NCBI RefSeq assembly: GCF_014926405.1
Contig: NZ_JACXXJ020000005.1
Location: 2,547,001 to 2,611,000 of the forward strand
Reading direction: 5' to 3'
From: Agrobacterium vitis
Lineage (GTDB): Bacteria > Pseudomonadota > Alphaproteobacteria > Rhizobiales > Rhizobiaceae
Length of the DNA: 64,000 nt
The notes beneath the pieces are model-generated. The model searched no databases. It saw nothing but the letters and a program-made list of their open reading frames with translations, and was not told the DNA's origin. This document shows positions 54,302 to 62,709 of the stretch, in pieces; position 1 is the stretch's first letter, and each line of letters begins with the position of its first letter. Both the position numbers and the translations under genes were made by a program.

Positions 54302-55264
54302 TTAACGGAACAACGACAAAACATTCTCTGTGCTGGAATTAGCGATTGACAGCGCCTGGATGCCCAGCTGCTGCTGCGTTTGCAGCGCCTTCAGCTTGGT
54401 CGATTCCTCGTTCATGTCCGCATCCACGAGCTTGCCGATGCCGACATCGATCGTATCGCTGAGGTCTTTCGCAAAGCTGGACTGAGATTCGATCCGGCTC
54501 TTGGTCGCACCGATGGTGGCAGCAGCATCCGTCATGCTGGACAACATCTTGTCAACCGAGGCAACCATGCCATCGATCTCATCGTCACTGGTCGTCGAGG
54601 TCAGCGTCACTTCGCTCGCACTACCGGTATTACCGGCGACAGAGGAAATCAGGTAATAGGATGCCGTCGTCGTCGTTGTACCATAGGCATAGGTTGCGAC
54701 GGTTCCCTTTGTCAGAAGACCGCCGTCACCCGCCTCGTCATTGATCAGGATCGAGTTGGTCGTATCGAAGGTGATCGTCTTGATCGAGACATTGCCATCA
54801 TTCCCACGAACGAAGGAGCCAACCATTTCCTGGGTCGTGCCTTCGGCTTCGCTGTTGTCATACAGCCAGTTCTCGCCGTTAAACGACGCGGACTTGGCAA
54901 CAGAACTCAGCTGGTTCTTCAGCTCGGTCAGTTCCTTGTTGATCTTGTCCTTGTCCACGCCTGGTTCACGGGCGGCAACCAGCTTGGCCTTGATGTCAGA
55001 GACGACACCGATAGCGGCTTCCATGCCGGTATAGGCTGTATCCGTCTTGGCAGCGCCGACGCCGAGTGCGTCCTGCACGGCAGACATCGCCTTGTTATCG
55101 GAGCGCATGGTCGTGGCAATCGACCAGTAAGCCGCATTATCGGATGCGTCCTTGACCTTGTAGCCTGAAGAAATGGCGCTCTGCGTGGTTTCCATCTGCG
55201 AGCTGATAGTGCGCAGCGTGGAAAGTGCCGAAATGGCCGAATTGTTGGTCATGATGCTTGTCAT
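54302..55264 (-). CDS. Flagellin (copy 5, next to fliP)
   Basis: A 320-residue flagellin with the usual N-domain (MTSIMTNNSAISALSTLRTI, AISSGYKVKDASDNAAYWSI) and C-domain. Its ends differ from copies 2-4 (for example KSRIESQSSFAKDLSDTIDV), yet its central third is almost identical to copy 4. The ATG at 55264 is chosen because it follows the conserved leader; an in-frame ATG at 55294 lies upstream inside the leader. It is the first of the five tandem flagellin genes in transcription order. Confidence 0.95.
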   Translation of the reverse strand: MTSIMTNNSAISALSTLRTISSQMETTQSAISSGYKVKDASDNAAYWSIATTMRSDNKAMSAVQDALGVGAAKTDTAYTGMEAAIGVVSDIKAKLVAAREPGVDKDKINKELTELKNQLSSVAKSASFNGENWLYDNSEAEGTTQEMVGSFVRGNDGNVSIKTITFDTTNSILINDEAGDGGLLTKGTVATYAYGTTTTTASYYLISSVAGNTGSASEVTLTSTTSDDEIDGMVASVDKMLSSMTDAAATIGATKSRIESQSSFAKDLSDTIDVGIGKLVDADMNEESTKLKALQTQQQLGIQALSIANSSTENVLSLFR

Positions 55265-55270
55265 CAGATC

Positions 55271-55324
55271 TGTCCCTGTGGTTACACAATACAAAAGAGG
55301 GACATGCCGGACTATATACCGGCA
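55271..55324 (-). promoter_or_regulatory. Flagellin leader RNA structure (copy 5, compensatory variant)
   Basis: On the minus strand: a TGCCGG/CCGGCA hairpin (55305-55310 with 55319-55324), TGTCCCT (55304-55298) and AGGGACA (55277-55271), 6 bases before the ATG. Here the ribosome-binding segment has A where the other copies have G, turning the G-U pair into a Watson-Crick pair and keeping the 7-bp helix perfect. Confidence 0.62.
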
Positions 55325-55346
55325 GAAGCGATCGACATCATGTCAA

Positions 55347-55366
55347 TTAACTAGAGTTTGTTTAAC
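55347..55366. promoter_or_regulatory. TTAAC pair upstream of flagellin 5
   Basis: TTAAC at 55347-55351 and at 55362-55366, 15 bases apart, matching one of the spacings seen upstream of flagellin 1. It is a candidate regulator site just upstream of the leader. Confidence 0.4.
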
Positions 55367-55528
55367 TCGCCTCTAATCAGCACATAACCACGCACGGCTT
55401 TAAGGTTAGCTCAACAGGAGTGGTAAAAGAACCATTAACAACGCCAAAAACGCCCAGGATGGGGCGCAAGGCGCGAACACGCTGTTCTATGGTTTATAAA
55501 CCCTCTATTTCTAGGGGATGGTCTGGCT

Positions 55529-56266
55529 TCAGGAAAATGAGCGCACCAAACTACCGACCAGAAGGTTCCAGCCATCAATGAGCACGAAGAACAGGATCTT
55601 GAACGGCAGGGAAATCGACGTCGGCGGCAACATCATCATGCCCATGGCCATGGTGATGGTCGAGACGATCATGTCGATGACCAGAAAAGGCAGGATGATC
55701 AGGAAGCCGATTTCAAAGCCGCGCCGGATCTCTGACAGCATGAAAGCTGGGATCAATACCCGGTAATCGACCTTGCCTTCAACGACCGTCGTCTGCCCGC
55801 GCTCATTGGCCAGATCGATGAACAGCCGGAGGTCTTTCTCGCGGGTATTGTTGGACATGAAGCCCCGGAAAGGCTCCGCAATCCTGGGAACAGCCTCGGC
55901 CTCGGTAATCTGGTTGTCCAGAAGCGGGCGCACACCGTCACGCCAGGCCTGATCCATGACCGGCGTCATGACATAAAAGGTCATGAACAGGGCAAGACTG
56001 GTCAGGATCATGTTGGACGGCGTGCTGGATAGACCCATGCCGGAGCGCAGAATGGAAAACGCGATCACGAAGCGCGGAAAGCTCGTCACCATGATCAGGA
56101 TGCCGGGAGCAACCGAAAGAACTGTCAGTAGACCGAAGGTGCGGATAATCCAGGCCGCGACGGATCCGTCGACCGGCGCTGTCAGGAAGTTTGACGGAAG
56201 CTGCTGCGCCTGGGCAAGTTCCGGGGCCGCTATCATCGCGGCGATCAAGATAAGGGTTCGAATCAT
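55529..56266 (-). CDS. fliP: Flagellar export apparatus protein FliP
   Basis: A 245-residue inner-membrane protein of the export gate. It has a signal peptide (residues 1-20, ending AQA) and four membrane helices. The conserved block LSVAPGILIMVTSFPRFVIA and the C-terminal LPFKILFFVLIDGWNLLVGS are diagnostic. Its ATG overlaps the fliL stop by 4 bases. It is the last gene of the flgB-to-fliP series. Confidence 0.95.
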   Translation of the reverse strand: MIRTLILIAAMIAAPELAQAQQLPSNFLTAPVDGSVAAWIIRTFGLLTVLSVAPGILIMVTSFPRFVIAFSILRSGMGLSSTPSNMILTSLALFMTFYVMTPVMDQAWRDGVRPLLDNQITEAEAVPRIAEPFRGFMSNNTREKDLRLFIDLANERGQTTVVEGKVDYRVLIPAFMLSEIRRGFEIGFLIILPFLVIDMIVSTITMAMGMMMLPPTSISLPFKILFFVLIDGWNLLVGSLVRSFS

Positions 56267-56781
56267 TCGATGACAAACGTCCTAAACAAAAGCTTCGATA
56301 CCCGTCCTTCAGACCGCACGTCAACTCGCTCGCGCAGATCGTCCTTCAAATAATCGAAACCGCGTGGGCCTTCGATCTGTTGCAGGGATACCGTGCGCAT
56401 ATAGGCCATCAAATCCTGATGGATATCCTCGGCCAGTTTTGCATCGACCGGACCGTTGAAGACCAGAGCCACTTCCAGCCGGACCCAGCTTTCAGAGGGA
56501 TAGGCAAGGTTGGTGGTGACGGGATCAAGCTGGACGATACCATTGGCCTCTGCTGGCAATTTCGGCAAGCCGGTCTCTTCTTTTTCGCCTTCTTTTTTTT
56601 TGCCCCCGGCCTCTTCAGCCGCCTTTTGTTCTTCCTTCGCCACCTTGACCTTGGGCGCAATCATGGTTCCGACCAGCCAGCCGGCACCCGCGCCGACAAC
56701 GGTCAGTCCCGCAAGTGCAGCAATGAGCAGAATGGGGGAAGCCTTTTTCGAAGGGCCTTCCAGCGCCGGTGCATCTGCCAT
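56263..56781 (-). CDS. fliL: Flagellar basal-body protein FliL
   Basis: A 172-residue single-span inner-membrane protein associated with the stator. The helix (PILLIAALAGLTVVGAGAGW, about residues 15-34) is followed by a lysine/glutamate-rich linker and the periplasmic FliL domain, ending RVSKLLFRTFVIE. The ATG at 56781 (MADAPALEG) has GGAG 6 bases upstream; longer starts at 56793 and 56847 are less likely. Its stop overlaps fliP. Confidence 0.9.
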   Translation of the reverse strand: MADAPALEGPSKKASPILLIAALAGLTVVGAGAGWLVGTMIAPKVKVAKEEQKAAEEAGGKKKEGEKEETGLPKLPAEANGIVQLDPVTTNLAYPSESWVRLEVALVFNGPVDAKLAEDIHQDLMAYMRTVSLQQIEGPRGFDYLKDDLRERVDVRSEGRVSKLLFRTFVIE

Positions 56782-56892
56782 GGTGGTCTCCATCCTGCAG
56801 CATCGCCCTTCGATCGCCTTGGATCTGAAGGGGCATGCAAAAAACAAATCGGCATATTTCGCCGGCCAATCGTAATCAGCCGGAACGCATCA

Positions 56893-56923
56893 TACCAACG
56901 GCCACAGAAACAGGCCGTTGGTA
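56893..56923 (-). repeat. Perfect 11-bp inverted repeat between flgH and fliL
   Basis: TACCAACGGCC (56893-56903) and GGCCGTTGGTA (56913-56923) with a 9-base loop lie just after the flgH stop codon. The tail has no T-run. It may stabilise the upstream mRNA or partly terminate transcription within the operon. Confidence 0.6.
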
Positions 56924-56947
56924 CAGGGCAATATCTTTGTCACGTCG

Positions 56948-57661
56948 TCAGAACGGCGAGAACATGTCGACGACCTGCTGGCCAACCGGCGGCTGCTGCA
57001 CCTCCGTCAAACGTCCCTTGCCGCCGTAAGAAATGCGGGCCTCTGCGATCTTCTCATAGGAAATGGTGTTCTTGGCATCGACATCCTGCGGGCGCACGAT
57101 ACCCGCGACATTCAGAATGCGGACTTCATGGTTGACGCGCACTTCCTGCGAACCGCTGATCAGCAGATTGCCGTTTTCAAGAATGCTGGTCACCACAGCC
57201 GCCACCATCAAGGTCAGCGTTTCAGACCGATCGACCGATCCCTTGCCATCGGAACTCGAATTCGAATCGGTGCTCATGTCGCCGGACGAATCTGGCGGTG
57301 TGATGCCGAACAGGTTGATCACCGTCGACCATGTCAGCGATGTCGAGTTCTTACGGCTGCGTGATGTGTCGTTCTTGAACTTCGCCTTGTCGGCAATCGA
57401 GATATTGACCGTCAGCAGATCCCCGACATTGATGGCGCGCGAATCCTTGAAAAGCGCCGCCTGGCTGTCGTTCCAGAGGGAGTAGCCGTTGCTGACAGCC
57501 TTGGTCTGCTTCGGATAGCTGGCAAGCTGCGGAGCCTGATTGTAACGCAAGCCGCTGCCCACCGGGCTCATGGCCGGAGCATTGCCGACTTCTTCCAATG
57601 TCTTGTTCCCACAGCCGGTGAGGATAACGGCCATGAGAACCACAGCGCTACGCTTTATCAT
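56948..57661 (-). CDS. flgH: Flagellar L-ring lipoprotein FlgH
   Basis: A 237-residue outer-membrane lipoprotein forming the L ring. The signal peptide ends in a lipobox (VILTGCGNK; acylated Cys at residue 17). The conserved segments SLWNDSQAALFKDSRAINVG and the late RVNHEVRILNVAGIVRPQDV are typical. Its ATG overlaps the motE stop by 4 bases. Confidence 0.94.
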   Translation of the reverse strand: MIKRSAVVLMAVILTGCGNKTLEEVGNAPAMSPVGSGLRYNQAPQLASYPKQTKAVSNGYSLWNDSQAALFKDSRAINVGDLLTVNISIADKAKFKNDTSRSRKNSTSLTWSTVINLFGITPPDSSGDMSTDSNSSSDGKGSVDRSETLTLMVAAVVTSILENGNLLISGSQEVRVNHEVRILNVAGIVRPQDVDAKNTISYEKIAEARISYGGKGRLTEVQQPPVGQQVVDMFSPF

Positions 57662-58227
57662 GTGGGTTCCTTCGAGGTATTGGGATCAGCGGCATTGGAC
57701 ATGATGCCGGCGACGAGCGCGGCTTTTTCGGGGTCCATCTCGCTGAGAATCAAACTGGATTGCTTGGCCGGAAGCTTCATGATGATCGCTGCGGCCAAGA
57801 GAGGATTGACCTTCTCCAGCTGCGGGGCAGCGGCATCGGGCTTCATATTCTTGTAGACATCGGTCAAGCCGGCTTCCGCCTTTTGCAGAAAGTCGTTTCG
57901 ACGCGCCAGCCAATCCTGATATTCGCTCTTTCGTGCTTCAAGCACGGCAATGCGGTCATTGACATCCGATTGCAGTTTTTCCAGATCCTGCTTTTGCAGC
58001 AGATAGCGCTGGTCGCGGGCCGGATCGGCAATGTTGGTGCAAAAACGCTGGATGTCATCGGCGCTGGTCGTGCCGGTGGAGCCGCTATTGGCGGCACGCG
58101 CCGGGGCCGCCTGCTGGGCGCTGCCTGGCAGGGCCGAAACAGCAAGAACAGCGCAGGCCAGGGCCAGAGCGCCAAGACCAGAATATCTTGAAGCGGCATA
58201 GTTTGCGAGGGAGGCTGTTGATCTCAT
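57658..58227 (-). CDS. motE: MotE, periplasmic chaperone for MotC
   Basis: A 189-residue exported protein: a hydrophobic signal region (ALALACAVLAVSALPGSAQQ), a coiled coil (LQKQDLEKLQSDVNDRIAVL), and a C-terminal MgtE-like helical bundle (NPLLAAAIIMKLPAKQSSLI). In S. meliloti MotE stabilises MotC in the periplasm; a cysteine (RFCTNIAD) is present. The position between flgI and flgH is the same as in that species. Starts and stops overlap with both neighbours by 4 bases. Confidence 0.87.
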   Translation of the reverse strand: MRSTASLANYAASRYSGLGALALACAVLAVSALPGSAQQAAPARAANSGSTGTTSADDIQRFCTNIADPARDQRYLLQKQDLEKLQSDVNDRIAVLEARKSEYQDWLARRNDFLQKAEAGLTDVYKNMKPDAAAPQLEKVNPLLAAAIIMKLPAKQSSLILSEMDPEKAALVAGIMSNAADPNTSKEPT

Positions 58228-59339
58228 TGCAGGACAAGCTCCGCTTGAAGTGCCCCTGCCGACTTGATGCCTTGCAGGATGGCGATGATACCGTCCGGCT
58301 TCACGCCGATATTATTCAGGCCAGCCACCAGTGTGCGCAGGTCGGGTCCATCGACGATGGCAACCTTGTCACCGGTTTTCTGCGCGGAAATATCCGTCTG
58401 CGGCTGCGTCGCCGTCGTGCCGCTGGAAAAGGGCTGCGGTTGAATAACCTGCGGGGTCTCGTTGACCTGCACCGTTAGCGTGCCGTAGCTGACAGCAACC
58501 TTGGAGACACGCACGTCAGCGCCGATGACGATGGTTCCTGTGCGCTCGTTGATCACCACCTTGGCCGGTGTGTCGGTCTCCACGACAAGGTTTTCGATAT
58601 CGGCCATCAATTGGGCCAGATCCGCCGTGCGCGGTTTCTGGATCACCACTTCCTGGCTGTCGCGTGCCTCGGCAATCGGAGCGCCGTAGGTGGCGGTGGC
58701 ATAATTGTTGATACGCCGAGCCATGCCGAGTGATGTCGAAAAATCCGGATTGCGCAATTGCAGCACGAGATTGACCGAATCCTTGAATTTGGACGGAAGT
58801 TCGCGCTCGATGATCGCGCCATTCGGGACGCGGCCGGAGGTGGTGACGCCTTCGGTCACCGTGGCCGCCTGACCCTGGGCAGTAAAGCCGGAAACAACCA
58901 CCGACCCTTGGGCAACGGCGTAGATCTGGCCATCGGCGCCTGAAAGCGAGGTCATGATCAGCGTACCGCCGCGCAGCGATGTAGCATCTCCCAGCGAACT
59001 GACCGTGGCGTCGATACGACTGCCAGGACTGCCGAAGGGCGGAAGGGTGGCGGTCACCATGACGGCAGCGACATTCTTGGCCGAGGACTGACCGCCTTGG
59101 GTGGAAATCCCCAGATTCTGGAGCATGGCGCGCATGGACTGGTCGGTGAAAGGTGAGGAACGAAGACTGTCGCCGGTGCTTTGCAGACCGACGACGAGAC
59201 CGTAACCGATCAATTGGTTATCACGGCCGGCCTGGAGGGAGGCAACGTCCTTGATGCGCGAGCCCTGCGCCAAGGCAGGACCGGCAGCCGCCAGAAGGAA
59301 GCCGGTGAAAATCGAGAAAAGCAGAACCCGGATACTCAT
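58224..59339 (-). CDS. flgI: Flagellar P-ring protein FlgI
   Basis: A 371-residue periplasmic P-ring subunit with a signal peptide (residues 1-24, cleaved near ALA-QG). Conserved FlgI blocks include RIKDVASLQAGRDNQLIGYG and VNERTGTIVIGADVRVSKVA, and the C-terminal DLRTLVAGLNNIGVKPDGII. Length is typical. It overlaps flgA and motE by 4 bases each. Confidence 0.95.
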   Translation of the reverse strand: MSIRVLLFSIFTGFLLAAAGPALAQGSRIKDVASLQAGRDNQLIGYGLVVGLQSTGDSLRSSPFTDQSMRAMLQNLGISTQGGQSSAKNVAAVMVTATLPPFGSPGSRIDATVSSLGDATSLRGGTLIMTSLSGADGQIYAVAQGSVVVSGFTAQGQAATVTEGVTTSGRVPNGAIIERELPSKFKDSVNLVLQLRNPDFSTSLGMARRINNYATATYGAPIAEARDSQEVVIQKPRTADLAQLMADIENLVVETDTPAKVVINERTGTIVIGADVRVSKVAVSYGTLTVQVNETPQVIQPQPFSSGTTATQPQTDISAQKTGDKVAIVDGPDLRTLVAGLNNIGVKPDGIIAILQGIKSAGALQAELVLQ

Positions 59340-59815
59340 TTTGCCATCACCTGCACAGTGCCATCGCCCATGACCGTTCCGCTGACGATCTGGCCGGAAT
59401 CGAGATTACGGACGCGGATGACGTCGCCGATATTGGCATCGTCCATCGGGCTGCCCGACGCAGAAATGGTGAGGTTGCCGATATTGAAGATCAGCCGCAG
59501 CTGCGACCCGCGGATCACCGCATAGGGGCGTTTCAGCGTCGCCAACGGAATAGTGCGACCGGGCAGCAGTGTCTTGGTCGAGAGCATGCCGACCACATCC
59601 GCCATGTCAGAGGCAAAGCCGCCGGCAAGATTGGGATTGGTCACCTGAACCCGATCCAGTTTGTTGGACGAAATCGCTTCGCCTGGATAGATGGTGTCCG
59701 TCGGAACGATCGCATAACGATCCCGCGCCGCTGACGGGGCGGCGGCGAAAGCCACCAAGACCATGACGGCCACCCCGGTCAACCTGAACATTCTCTTCAT
59801 ATGGCGAAACATCAT
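59336..59815 (-). CDS. flgA: P-ring assembly chaperone FlgA
   Basis: A 159-residue periplasmic chaperone for P-ring assembly. A signal peptide (about residues 1-29, ending SAA) is followed by the SAF-type domain with PTDTIYPGEAIS, LLPGRTIPLATLKRP and the ending DSGQIVSGTVMGDGTVQV, all typical of FlgA. It is short, as in other rhizobia. Tandem ATGs at 59815 and 59812 make the exact start uncertain by one residue. Confidence 0.93.
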   Translation of the reverse strand: MMFRHMKRMFRLTGVAVMVLVAFAAAPSAARDRYAIVPTDTIYPGEAISSNKLDRVQVTNPNLAGGFASDMADVVGMLSTKTLLPGRTIPLATLKRPYAVIRGSQLRLIFNIGNLTISASGSPMDDANIGDVIRVRNLDSGQIVSGTVMGDGTVQVMAK

Positions 59816-59832
59816 GTTTGCCCCTTTGATGT

Positions 59833-60624
59833 TTACTTTAGGTTTTTACTGACGATCTGTGCCATTTCGTCGGCGGTGGTGATGACCTTGGAATTCATCT
59901 CGTAGGCGCGCTGGGCCGAAATCAGGCTGGTAATTTCCGTGACCGAGTCGACGTTCGAAGACTCCAGATAGCCCTGCTTCAGATAGCCATAGCCCGCGTC
60001 GCCGGGCACGCCGTTGATCGGATTACCGGAGGAAGCCGTTTCCTGGAACAGATTGTCGCCGATAGCCTTCAAACCAGCCGGATTGACGAAAGCCGATGTT
60101 TCCAGCTGACCAAGCGTTGTATAGGTGGAGGAATCGCCTTGCAAAACCGAGACCTCACCGGATTCGCTGATCTTCACTTCGGTCGCATCCGTTGGGATGG
60201 TGATATTTGGAATGATCTTATAGCCTTCGGTCGTCACCAGGTTGCCGTCGGAATCCTTGTTGAGAGCGCCGGCGCGGGTGTAGAACGTGGTAGCACCGTC
60301 AGGGCTCTGCACCTGGAGGTAACCGCGTCCAACGATGGCAACGTCCAGTTCGTTCGAGGTCTCCGACAATTCGCCCTGCTCGTTCATCGTCCGCACAGCT
60401 GCCGTCTGCACACCGAGACCGATATTGGCACCTTCTGGCACCGTCGATTGGTTGGCGCGGTTTGCGACGCCCACAGCCTTTTCGGTTTGATAAAGAAGGT
60501 CCGAAAACTCAGCGCGCGACTTCTTGAAACCGGTCGTATTGATATTGGCGATATTGTTGGAAATGACCTCGAGGTTGGTCTGCTGGGCATTCATGCCGGT
60601 GGAGGCAATTGCGAGAGCTCTCAT
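59833..60624 (-). CDS. flgG: Flagellar distal rod protein FlgG
   Basis: A 263-residue distal rod subunit. The N-terminal [20 protein letters not shown] followed by [19 protein letters not shown] and the C-terminal [19 protein letters not shown] are diagnostic. Length matches FlgG (about 260). It lies 18 bases after fliE and 17 bases before flgA. Confidence 0.95.
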   Translation of the reverse strand: MRALAIASTGMNAQQTNLEVISNNIANINTTGFKKSRAEFSDLLYQTEKAVGVANRANQSTVPEGANIGLGVQTAAVRTMNEQGELSETSNELDVAIVGRGYLQVQSPDGATTFYTRAGALNKDSDGNLVTTEGYKIIPNITIPTDATEVKISESGEVSVLQGDSSTYTTLGQLETSAFVNPAGLKAIGDNLFQETASSGNPINGVPGDAGYGYLKQGYLESSNVDSVTEITSLISAQRAYEMNSKVITTADEMAQIVSKNLK

Positions 60625-60642
60625 GTGCTGCTATCCCTGAGG

Positions 60643-61017
60643 TTAAATCTGCATTTTTGTGATGTCGAGGAAGGCCGAAACCAGCTTGTCGCGCAGCGCA
60701 ATCGCCGTTTGCAGCGATTTCTGCGCAGACATGACGGAATCAACCACTTCGCGGGTGCTGACCTTGCCGAGCATGCCGTCGAGGGAGTTGCTTTCAGCGG
60801 TCTTCAGGTTCTGCATCGCATCGTTCATCACGCCGCCGACGACATCGCTGAAGCTCATGCCTGTTGCGGTACCCGGTGTCGCATTCTGCGCCGTGACGCC
60901 CGTCTGCGTGCTGAAGAGCGAATGTGTACCGCCGAGCGAGGCCGTGCTGGTAGCGTCGGTGCCCTCAGTCATGCCCGATGGAACGAGAGAGCCAATTTTG
61001 CTAATGGAATCAATCAT
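60643..61017 (-). CDS. fliE: Flagellar MS-ring/rod junction protein FliE
   Basis: A protein of 124 residues linking the MS ring to the rod. The C-terminal half ([20 protein letters not shown], later [19 protein letters not shown]) is the conserved FliE domain; the N-terminal 45 residues are low-complexity. Its start overlaps the flgC stop by 4 bases. Confidence 0.93.
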   Translation of the reverse strand: MIDSISKIGSLVPSGMTEGTDATSTASLGGTHSLFSTQTGVTAQNATPGTATGMSFSDVVGGVMNDAMQNLKTAESNSLDGMLGKVSTREVVDSVMSAQKSLQTAIALRDKLVSAFLDITKMQI

Positions 61018-61451
61018 TGTGAGCTCTTCAGCAGGTCGAGGGTCGAGGTAATCAGGTCACGTGTCTGCTTGACGGACTGAAGATTGGCTTCATAGGTGCG
61101 GTTGGCTTCGCGCATGTCGGCCATTTCGATCAGCACGTTCACATTGGGCATTTTCACGTAGCCCTTGGCATCGGCAGCCGGATTGCTGGGATCGTATTCT
61201 TCCGTGAAATTCGACTTGTCGAAGCCAAGCTTCTTGACCTTGACGATTTCCGTGCCTGTGGCGCGGTCCATTTCGGACCCGAAGGTGATCGTCTTGCGAC
61301 GGTAGGGATTGGCGCCGGGCGTGTCGCCGGTGCTCTGGGCGTTGGCAATATTTTCCGAAACGATCCTGAGCCGGGTGGACTGTACATCCAGTCCGCTGCC
61401 GGCAATTTTCAGGGCCGAGGTGAGAGGATCTGTCGCGGTGACGGAATCCAT
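61014..61451 (-). CDS. flgC: Flagellar proximal rod protein FlgC
   Basis: A 145-residue proximal rod subunit. The N-terminal segment ([20 protein letters not shown], then [20 protein letters not shown]) and the C-terminal [20 protein letters not shown] are diagnostic for FlgC. It lies 3 bases after flgB and overlaps fliE. Confidence 0.94.
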   Translation of the reverse strand: MDSVTATDPLTSALKIAGSGLDVQSTRLRIVSENIANAQSTGDTPGANPYRRKTITFGSEMDRATGTEIVKVKKLGFDKSNFTEEYDPSNPAADAKGYVKMPNVNVLIEMADMREANRTYEANLQSVKQTRDLITSTLDLLKSSQ

Positions 61452-61454
61452 GGT

Positions 61455-61847
61455 TTACCCCTTTACAGTCATCAGCATCATGCGATTAAAACTACTGACG
61501 AGGTTAGTGTTGAGCGAGTGCTGCCGCTGGATCTCGCCCATCTTGGTCATCTCATCGGCCAGCGCGACCGAATTTCCCGAAACCTGAACGCCGATTTCGC
61601 CATTCAAAGGCGCCTCGCGGATATCGACATCCAGATCGGTGTTCAGATCGCTCGAGGCCATATGCTTCGAATTGGTCCGCGCCATACCAAACTGACGCAC
61701 GTCCAGGATGGCATTGAAGGGTGTGATGTCCTTCGCCATGAATTTCGGTGTATTGGCATTGGCTATGTTGCCGGCGATCACTTCCTGGCGCAGGGAAAGC
61801 CACTCGGCCTGCCGTGATGCCACATCAAAAAGCTTTATCGGTTCCAT
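61455..61847 (-). CDS. flgB: Flagellar proximal rod protein FlgB
   Basis: A 130-residue proximal rod subunit, first gene of the basal-body series down to fliP. The conserved WLSLRQEVIAGNIANANTPK block and the ending QRQHSLNTNLVSSFNRMML are typical of FlgB. Upstream lie a GTTAAC motif (61931-61936) and a terminator hairpin, indicating a separate promoter. Confidence 0.93.
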   Translation of the reverse strand: MEPIKLFDVASRQAEWLSLRQEVIAGNIANANTPKFMAKDITPFNAILDVRQFGMARTNSKHMASSDLNTDLDVDIREAPLNGEIGVQVSGNSVALADEMTKMGEIQRQHSLNTNLVSSFNRMMLMTVKG

Positions 61848-62033
61848 AGAGTTTTCTCCAATTTACACCCTGGAGATTAGGCCGGTAATCTTGCGTGGGA
61901 CTGACCGCAAAACCGGCCTTTTCTACAATCGTTAACTTTTCCTAAGATCCAATTTAAGATTTTGAAACAATTGTATATTTATCGAGGATTGATCGCCGGG
62001 CGAGCACAATTTCAGCCCTGGCCGCCAATGCAA

Positions 62034-62055
62034 AAAGCCGCCCATAGGCGGCTTT
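62034..62055 (-). terminator. Terminator after the fliI-linked gene
   Basis: AAAGCCGCC (62034-62042) and GGCGGCTTT (62047-62055) form a perfect 9-bp stem with a 4-base loop; on the minus strand TTTTTG follows. It separates the fliI transcript from flgB. Confidence 0.88.
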
Positions 62056-62136
62056 GAAAAACACACTGGATGTGGGATGAAAGCGACGGTCGGCCAAGGC
62101 TTATGCCGGCTTCCGGCCCGCACGCGCAAGGCCGGG

Positions 62137-62709
62137 CTACTGGTTTTCGTAGATCGCGCCGGTGCTGGTGATGATCACCCATTTTCCATTGCGTTGTTCC
62201 AGTGTCGCCACGCGGCTATTGTCGGGCAGGACAGAGCCGATTTTGACCATGAACATGCCGGAGGCATCCTCGATCATGGCGCGACCGTTGGAGACATGCA
62301 GCAGCCGGAAACCGCCACCGGGAAAGGGCTGTTCGATCTTCACCGGCTCACCATCGGGATCTTTCCGCCCGATATCGGACGCCGTCGCCGTGGTCAGGGG
62401 ATCAAGATTATCAGGAATTTTCTGTTCGCGGTCTTCACGCGACACCAGCGCCATGGGAGACACGCTGAATACATTGCGTGCATCGACCTGCGGCAAATCG
62501 CGGGTCCGGTCCATCGGCTCGACATGAATGCCGAATTTATCGGGATTGAAAAACACATACCACGGAAACATCGCCGCGCTGCACGCCAGCACGACGCCAG
62601 CCGCCGCCAACATCCTATCCACCGATGACGCGCCCGACCGGCGGGGTGCGCGAGGCCGAACCACCTCGTCGGCATCGCTGTCTAATGGATCATGCTCTTG
62701 ATCTTGCAT
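62137..62709 (-). CDS. Single-pass membrane protein of the fliI operon, unnamed
   Basis: A 190-residue protein with a charged cytoplasmic N-terminus, one membrane helix (MLAAAGVVLACSAAMFPWYV, about residues 33-52) and a periplasmic part. The last 60 residues (RLLHVSNGRAMIEDASGMFM and the following VLPDNSRVATLEQRNGKW) form a beta-rich pattern that recalls the small domains of PilP/GspC secretion proteins. It overlaps the fliI end by 20 bases, so it is co-translated. I recognise no named family; a flagellar role is inferred only from location. Confidence 0.62.
   Translation of the reverse strand: MQDQEHDPLDSDADEVVRPRAPRRSGASSVDRMLAAAGVVLACSAAMFPWYVFFNPDKFGIHVEPMDRTRDLPQVDARNVFSVSPMALVSREDREQKIPDNLDPLTTATASDIGRKDPDGEPVKIEQPFPGGGFRLLHVSNGRAMIEDASGMFMVKIGSVLPDNSRVATLEQRNGKWVIITSTGAIYENQ

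Noticed and set aside
50324..55264. Long repeated DNA blocks that might suggest a repeat array or mobile elements
   Set aside because: They are paralogous flagellin genes in the same orientation. No terminal inverted repeats, transposase or short regular repeat-spacer pattern is present.
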